Notes under the pieces: model-generated
Told to the model about the DNA's origin: nothing
Databases searched by the model: none
What the model saw: the letters and a program-made list of their open reading frames with translations, nothing else
Part shown: one piece after another, positions 4,538 through 8,188 of the stretch
How positions within the stretch are numbered: position 1 is the first letter of the stretch
Layout of the letters: every line of letters starts with the position of its first letter
Made by a program: the position numbers and the translations under genes
Origin: Candidatus Brocadiaceae bacterium
GTDB lineage: Bacteria; Planctomycetota; Brocadiia; Brocadiales; Bathyanammoxibiaceae
Length of the DNA: 8,188 nt
Direction of reading: 5' to 3'
Assembly: GCA_030018855.1 (NCBI GenBank)
Contig: JASEHG010000087.1
Span: 1 to 8,188 of the forward strand

Positions 4538-5583
4538 CTCTTGGCGGTGGGCCTGTCTTTGCACACCTCCCCAAACCTGCCTGCCAACTGGTATCCGCAT
4601 CCCAGGCACCTTCCCCCTTCCATTTCATGGAGGGTAACCTCATAAACAAACCGCTCTATAAGGAGTCTCCCACAGCCCGGACAGTAAGTATTCTCCCCAG
4701 GGTGGCCAGGGACGTTCCCGATATAGACATAATCCAACCCTGCCTCAAGGCCAATCTCCCTGGCCTCCTCTAACTTTTGTATTGGGGTAGGGGGGAGATG
4801 GGAGAGGTAGAGGTGGGGATAGAATCTGGTAACGTGCCAGGGCGTATCCCTGCCCAGAGAGTCTCTTATCCACAATGCGATACCCTTTAGCTCCTCTTCA
4901 CTATCGTTAACCCCTGGGGTTACGTTGGTCACCACCTCCACGTGCATACCCCACCTGTGCCTTGCCCGTTCTGTAACCCTGAGGATTCCCATGAAATCCT
5001 TGATGTGTGCCACCCTGTGATAGGTCTCCATTGAGAAGCCCTTTATGTCCACACGGAAAATGTCAAGATAAGGCCCGATGGTATCCAGGGCCTCTTCCGT
5101 CATGAAGCCATTAGTAACGTAATTGGTAAAGAGTCCCTGCTTCCTGGCCAGTCTTGCCCCCTCCAGGGTGTATTCAAACCAGAGAGTAGGTTCGTTAAAG
5201 GTCCAGGAAATCCCCAGGCACCCCCTTTCTCTGGCCAATTGTACTGATTCCTCCGGGGATAGGAATTCGGCAGTCTCCTCTGGTAGTTCCACCCTGTCGT
5301 GGGCTATCTCCCAGTTCTGACACCCAGGACAGAGGAAATTGCACCCCAGACTCCCCAGGGATAGCCATTTACTGCCGGGATAGAAATGGAACACAGGCTT
5401 CTTCTCTATAGGGTTTGTGGAGATAGAGGCCACCCTGCCATACGTCAGGCTATAGAATTGGCCACCCCTGTTAAGGCGGGTGCGGCAGAACCCCCTCCTG
5501 CCCTCCTTGACGACGCACCTCCTCTGGCAGAGGTCGCACTGTACTTGCCCGTTTAATCTGTGATACAAGAGTGCCTCTTTCAT
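4534..5583 (-). CDS. amrS: AmmeMemoRadiSam system radical SAM enzyme
   Basis: A 349-residue cytoplasmic radical SAM protein, related to pyruvate formate-lyase activating enzymes. The radical SAM cluster motif CNFLCPGC gives C81, C85, C88 (CX3CX2C). Ahead of it is a cysteine-rich N-terminus, CDLCQRRC (C16, C19, C23) plus C33, typical of this family. The C-terminus carries two CxxC pairs, CPGC (301-304) and CLGC (326-329), probably a small metal-binding knuckle. TNPIEKKPVFHFYPG and the SWTFNEPT and VTNGF motifs also fit. The family occurs with Memo and AMMECR1 proteins; its reaction was not settled to my knowledge. Neither partner is in the window. The start is the ATG at 5583, with GGGGGAAGG upstream; a frame from 5616 starts in a repeat. 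The gene overlaps the next by 4 bases and lies 68 bases after fprA. Confidence 0.92.
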   Translation of the reverse strand: MKEALLYHRLNGQVQCDLCQRRCVVKEGRRGFCRTRLNRGGQFYSLTYGRVASISTNPIEKKPVFHFYPGSKWLSLGSLGCNFLCPGCQNWEIAHDRVELPEETAEFLSPEESVQLARERGCLGISWTFNEPTLWFEYTLEGARLARKQGLFTNYVTNGFMTEEALDTIGPYLDIFRVDIKGFSMETYHRVAHIKDFMGILRVTERARHRWGMHVEVVTNVTPGVNDSEEELKGIALWIRDSLGRDTPWHVTRFYPHLYLSHLPPTPIQKLEEAREIGLEAGLDYVYIGNVPGHPGENTYCPGCGRLLIERFVYEVTLHEMEGGRCLGCGYQLAGRFGEVCKDRPTAKR

Positions 5584-5611
5584 GTAACCTTCCCCCTCAC
5601 TAGAGAGGATA

Positions 5612-5673
5612 GGCAATAAGCACCAAAATCTACTGTCTTTCTGCTTACTGCCTACTCCCTACTACCTACTGGT
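5612..5673. repeat. GTAGGTAGTAGG/GGCAATAAGCA repeat that also encodes the end of FprA
   Basis: GGCAATAAGCA (5612-5622) and TGCTTACTGCC (5642-5652) form an inverted repeat with one mismatch. To the right is a CTACT-rich tract, CTACTCCCTACTACCTACTG (5652-5671). On the minus strand this tract starts inside fprA: it supplies PVGSRE and the TAG stop. The rest fills the gap to amrS. It may act as a weak terminator or processing hairpin. Related bases occur at 3841-3850. Confidence 0.7.
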
Positions 5674-6869
5674 TTCTTCACCTCACGGGCGAACTGGCTC
5701 CCCAGTCGTTGACATGCCTCCAGTTCTCCTCCATCAGGTCTATACTTTACTACAATTCCGGGGACAACGTGCTCTACGCCGGCCTGCCTCACGGCCTGCT
5801 CTATCACCTTTACAGCCCCACCGCCCCACCCATGGGAGCCGAAGGCGCAGGCCACCTTCCCCTTTGGACGCAGTCCCTTGAGCCCCTCTATAAAGGAAGC
5901 CGCGGCGGGAAGCACCGTGTTATTGATAGTGGAAGAACCAATCATCAATCCCCTGGCCTCCAGTAACTCCCTGAAGACGTCGGCATGGTCTACTGCCGAG
6001 AGCTTGAAGAGCCTGACCGGCACGCCCTCTTTCTGGACCCCCGCGGCTATAGCCCTGGCCATTATTTCCGTGCTCTCCCACATGGTCTCGTAGGCTATCA
6101 GTACCCTCTCCTCCGCCTCCCCGTGGGCCCAGCGTTGATATTTCTCCAGGATTCGTTGGGGTTCTTTACGCCAGATAACTCCGTGGCTAGGTGCAATAAT
6201 CTCTATGGGGAGGGACTGTATCTCCTCCACCTTCCTTTTTATCAGGGCCGTAAAGGGGGAGAGCGTGTTGGCGAAGTATTTGGCCGCCTCCTCCCAGACC
6301 ACTACCTGCTCCGCCTCGTCCTCAAACCTCTCGGAGGAGGCAAGGTGCTGTCCGAAGGGGTCGTTTGAGAGGAGGAGCTTGTCCTCCATTACGTAGGTAA
6401 ACATGTTGTCCGGCCAGTGCATCATCGGGGCCTCTATAAACCTCAGGGTCTTCTTGCCAATCTTTAGCTCGTCTCCGGACCCCACTATAAGGAAATCCCA
6501 GGTGGCAGGGCCACTCCCGGCAGGGGTATGATAGAGCCTAGAAAGTATATCCTTACATTTACTCGTACAAACCACCCTGGCCCTGGGGATAATTTCCATC
6601 ACCCTGGGCAGGGCACCTGAATGGTCAGACTCGGCGTGATTGACTATCACGTAAGTAATCTTCTCAACGGGTACCAACTCCTTTATGTTTTTAAGAAGTT
6701 CTTCGTAGAACGGGCCGTAGACGGTGTCCACCAGTGCTATCTGTTCGCCCAGCAGTAGGTATGAGTTATAGGTGGTGCCATGATGGGTGGAATAGGTGTT
6801 GTGGTAAAGTCTAAGGTCCCAATCAATGGCTCCCACCCAGTAGACACTATCTGTTACCTTTACCGGCAT
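5652..6869 (-). CDS. fprA: A-type flavodiiron protein (oxygen and/or nitric oxide reductase)
   Basis: A 405-residue cytoplasmic flavoprotein of the usual class A length. Residues 1-250 are a metallo-beta-lactamase-like domain with a complete diiron site: H78, E80, D82 and H83 in NHAESDHSG, then H151 (MMHWPDNM), D170 (SNDPFG) and H229 (PSHG). Residues 255-395 are a flavodoxin-like FMN domain with YETMWESTE (260-268), GSSTINN (311-317) and GSHGWGGG (344-351). There is no fused rubredoxin, so electrons must come from a separate rubredoxin or an equivalent not seen here. The family reduces O2 to water or NO to N2O, protecting anaerobes. The ATG at 6869 has GGGAGAAGAA directly upstream. The last six residues, PVGSRE, are encoded by a repeat tract. 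It follows the ABC permease by 54 bases and precedes amrS on the same strand. Confidence 0.95.
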   Translation of the reverse strand: MPVKVTDSVYWVGAIDWDLRLYHNTYSTHHGTTYNSYLLLGEQIALVDTVYGPFYEELLKNIKELVPVEKITYVIVNHAESDHSGALPRVMEIIPRARVVCTSKCKDILSRLYHTPAGSGPATWDFLIVGSGDELKIGKKTLRFIEAPMMHWPDNMFTYVMEDKLLLSNDPFGQHLASSERFEDEAEQVVVWEEAAKYFANTLSPFTALIKRKVEEIQSLPIEIIAPSHGVIWRKEPQRILEKYQRWAHGEAEERVLIAYETMWESTEIMARAIAAGVQKEGVPVRLFKLSAVDHADVFRELLEARGLMIGSSTINNTVLPAAASFIEGLKGLRPKGKVACAFGSHGWGGGAVKVIEQAVRQAGVEHVVPGIVVKYRPDGGELEACQRLGSQFAREVKKPVGSRE

Positions 6870-6881
6870 ATTCTTCTCCCA

Positions 6882-6919
6882 GTAAGGGCGACTGTCAGCC
6901 TCAGGCGGGTCGCCCCTAC
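6882..6919. repeat. GTAGGGGC-type hairpin between the ABC permease and fprA
   Basis: GTAAGGGCGAC (6882-6892) and GTCGCCCCTAC (6909-6919) are inverted with one mismatch around a 16-base centre. It lies in the 54-base gap, 4 bases from the permease stop and 12 bases from the fprA ATG, just upstream of the fprA Shine-Dalgarno sequence. It is the same family as 409-437 and 1651-1680. In this position it could act as an attenuator or mRNA-stability hairpin within a shared transcript. Confidence 0.85.
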
Positions 6920-6923
6920 GATT

Positions 6924-8159
6924 TTATTCGTAACGCAGGGCCTCAATAGGGTTCAGCTTGGAGGCCTTGTTGGCGGGGTAGATCCCAAAGATAACCCCTA
7001 CCAGGACTGCAAAAAGGAAGGCAATAAGTATCATTAAAGGGGATATGAGTACAGGCCAGTGTCCCAGGAGGGACAGGAGATGAGAACCGCCTATACCCAG
7101 GGCAAGGCCTATCAGCCCCCCTATACAGCTCAAGACTACGGACTCTATTAAGAACTGTACCAGGATGTCATTCCTCTTCGCCCCTATGGCCATCCTTATC
7201 CCTACCTCCCTCGTCCTCTCGCTTACCGAAACCAGCATGATGTTCATTATCCCTATGCCTCCCACAATGAGAGAAACGGAAGCAATACCACCTAGGAGAT
7301 AGGTAAGGACCCGCCCAGTGGCCTCCCGCATCTCTGAGATGTCCTTCAGGCTCATCGTAATAAAGTCATCCGCCCCCTCCTTGGGTATATGGTGTCTCTG
7401 ACGGAGGAGTTCCTTTATCTGTTGTTCTGCCTCTGGCATGGCCTCTTGTGAGACGGCAGAGGCAAAGATTACGCTGACATAGCCAGGCAGTACAGAGCCG
7501 ATAATCTTCCACTCTGCGGTGGTAAAAGGTATAAAGACCTGGTCATCCTGGTCTTGACCACCACCTGCTATGGCACCCCTGGGGGACATTACCCCGATTA
7601 CCCTGAAGGGCACCTTTTTAATAATTACCGTCTCCCCCACCGGGTCTTCCCCCCAGCCAAAGAGACTTTGGGCTACTTTATCTCCGAGGACACACACAGC
7701 ATCTGCCCTCTCCATATCCCTCTGGGTAAAAAAGGTACCCCTGGCCACAGGCCAGCTCCTGATAATCTGATACTCAGGAGTAACCCCTGCGATTACCGTA
7801 TTCCAGTTCTGATTGCCATAAACCACCTGGTTGGTCTCCCTCTTGGCATAGGAGGTCATGGCCACGGCAGGGCACTCTCGCGCAACAGCCCTGGCGTCTT
7901 CTACTGTCAGGGTAAAAGCGGTACCAGTGCCATACCTTGCCCCTCCTGCCGTAGTGCTACCCGAAAAGACAAGGAGCATGTTACTCCCGAGGCCCTCTAT
8001 CTGGGCCTTGACCATAGCCCCTGCCCCTTGTCCTATGCCGACCATGGCTATCACTGAGCCTACGCCTATAGTAACCCCCAACATGGTCAGGGCCGAGCGG
8101 AGCTTATGCTGGCTTAATGTCCTTAAGGCAATGCGAAAGACTTCCAGAGAGACCTTCAT
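6924..8159 (-). CDS. MacB/FtsX-type ABC transporter permease
   Basis: A 411-residue inner-membrane protein of the MacB_PCD plus FtsX architecture. Helix 1 (about 22-42) is followed by a large periplasmic domain (about 45-280). Three C-terminal helices lie at about 284-312, 332-360 and 372-394. Hallmarks are the N-terminal RIALRTLSQHKLRSALTMLGV (key residues L12, K19, R21, T25, G28), the cytoplasmic coupling loop SERTREVGIRMAIGAKRNDI (313-332), and the ending YPANKASKLNPIEALRYE. Such permeases pair with a separate MacB-like ATPase and often a periplasmic adaptor in export of peptides, lipoproteins or drugs. Mechanotransmission is the known mode. The partner ATPase would be expected at the right, beyond the window edge. 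The ATG at 8159 has GAGGAGG just upstream. The substrate cannot be told. Confidence 0.93.
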   Translation of the reverse strand: MKVSLEVFRIALRTLSQHKLRSALTMLGVTIGVGSVIAMVGIGQGAGAMVKAQIEGLGSNMLLVFSGSTTAGGARYGTGTAFTLTVEDARAVARECPAVAMTSYAKRETNQVVYGNQNWNTVIAGVTPEYQIIRSWPVARGTFFTQRDMERADAVCVLGDKVAQSLFGWGEDPVGETVIIKKVPFRVIGVMSPRGAIAGGGQDQDDQVFIPFTTAEWKIIGSVLPGYVSVIFASAVSQEAMPEAEQQIKELLRQRHHIPKEGADDFITMSLKDISEMREATGRVLTYLLGGIASVSLIVGGIGIMNIMLVSVSERTREVGIRMAIGAKRNDILVQFLIESVVLSCIGGLIGLALGIGGSHLLSLLGHWPVLISPLMILIAFLFAVLVGVIFGIYPANKASKLNPIEALRYE

Positions 8160-8174
8160 ACTATCCCTCCTCGG

Positions 8175-8188
8175 GTAGGGGCACGGCG
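8175..8188. repeat. left arm of another GTAGGGGC-type repeat at the window edge
   Basis: GTAGGGGCACGGCG begins 15 bases upstream of the permease ATG and is cut by the window end. The first eight bases are identical to the arms at 409 and at 1652, so a fourth copy of the family is likely here, beside the permease Shine-Dalgarno sequence. The matching right arm is not visible. Confidence 0.6.

Noticed and set aside
7554..8057. 167-codon plus-strand frame
   Set aside because: It is antisense to the periplasmic domain of the ABC permease and has no family resemblance.

Overview
The window looks like part of a bacterial chromosome from an anaerobe or microaerophile. I cannot name the phylum. By eye the GC content is a little above 50 percent, and arginine is often written AGG or AGA. 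The evidence for anaerobic life is a two-gene methylenetetrahydrofolate reductase of the MetV-MetF kind, a long flavin/iron-sulfur oxidoreductase ending in an MvhD domain, an oxygen/NO-scavenging diiron flavoprotein (FprA), and an AmmeMemoRadiSam radical SAM enzyme. A MacB-type ABC permease points to a bacterium rather than an archaeon. Almost every gene has a good Shine-Dalgarno sequence.

Layout, all on the minus strand except one gene. From right to left: a MacB/FtsX-type permease (6924-8159), fprA (5652-6869), a radical SAM gene amrS (4534-5583), and a small coupled gene (4304-4537). A convergent hairpin follows at 4258-4304. A small two-helix membrane protein sits on the plus strand (4003-4251). 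A regulatory gap contains a perfect 16-bp palindrome. A second small two-helix membrane protein (3481-3732) is divergent from the first. Then comes the redox block: a 684-residue GltD-like/ferredoxin/MvhD fusion (1276-3330), metV (458-1129), and metF (1-461), which runs off the left edge. metV and metF overlap by 4 bases.

The redox block is the metabolic core. The fusion protein can plausibly take electrons from NAD(P)H through FAD and a chain of iron-sulfur clusters. MetV-MetF reduces methylene-H4folate to methyl-H4folate in the methyl branch of the Wood-Ljungdahl pathway or in methionine synthesis. Gene order suggests the fusion protein feeds MetV-MetF, replacing the separate HdrABC/MvhD proteins found next to metVF in some acetogens.

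The most unusual aspect is how densely short repeats fill the window. At least five families occupy nearly every gap between genes. Three copies lie wholly or partly inside reading frames without breaking them: a 30-bp palindrome encodes exactly ten codons in the linker between the ferredoxin and MvhD domains, a related 29-bp hairpin lies in the N-terminal extension of metF, and a third family writes the last residues of FprA. I found no RNA genes, CRISPR arrays, transposases or integrases.
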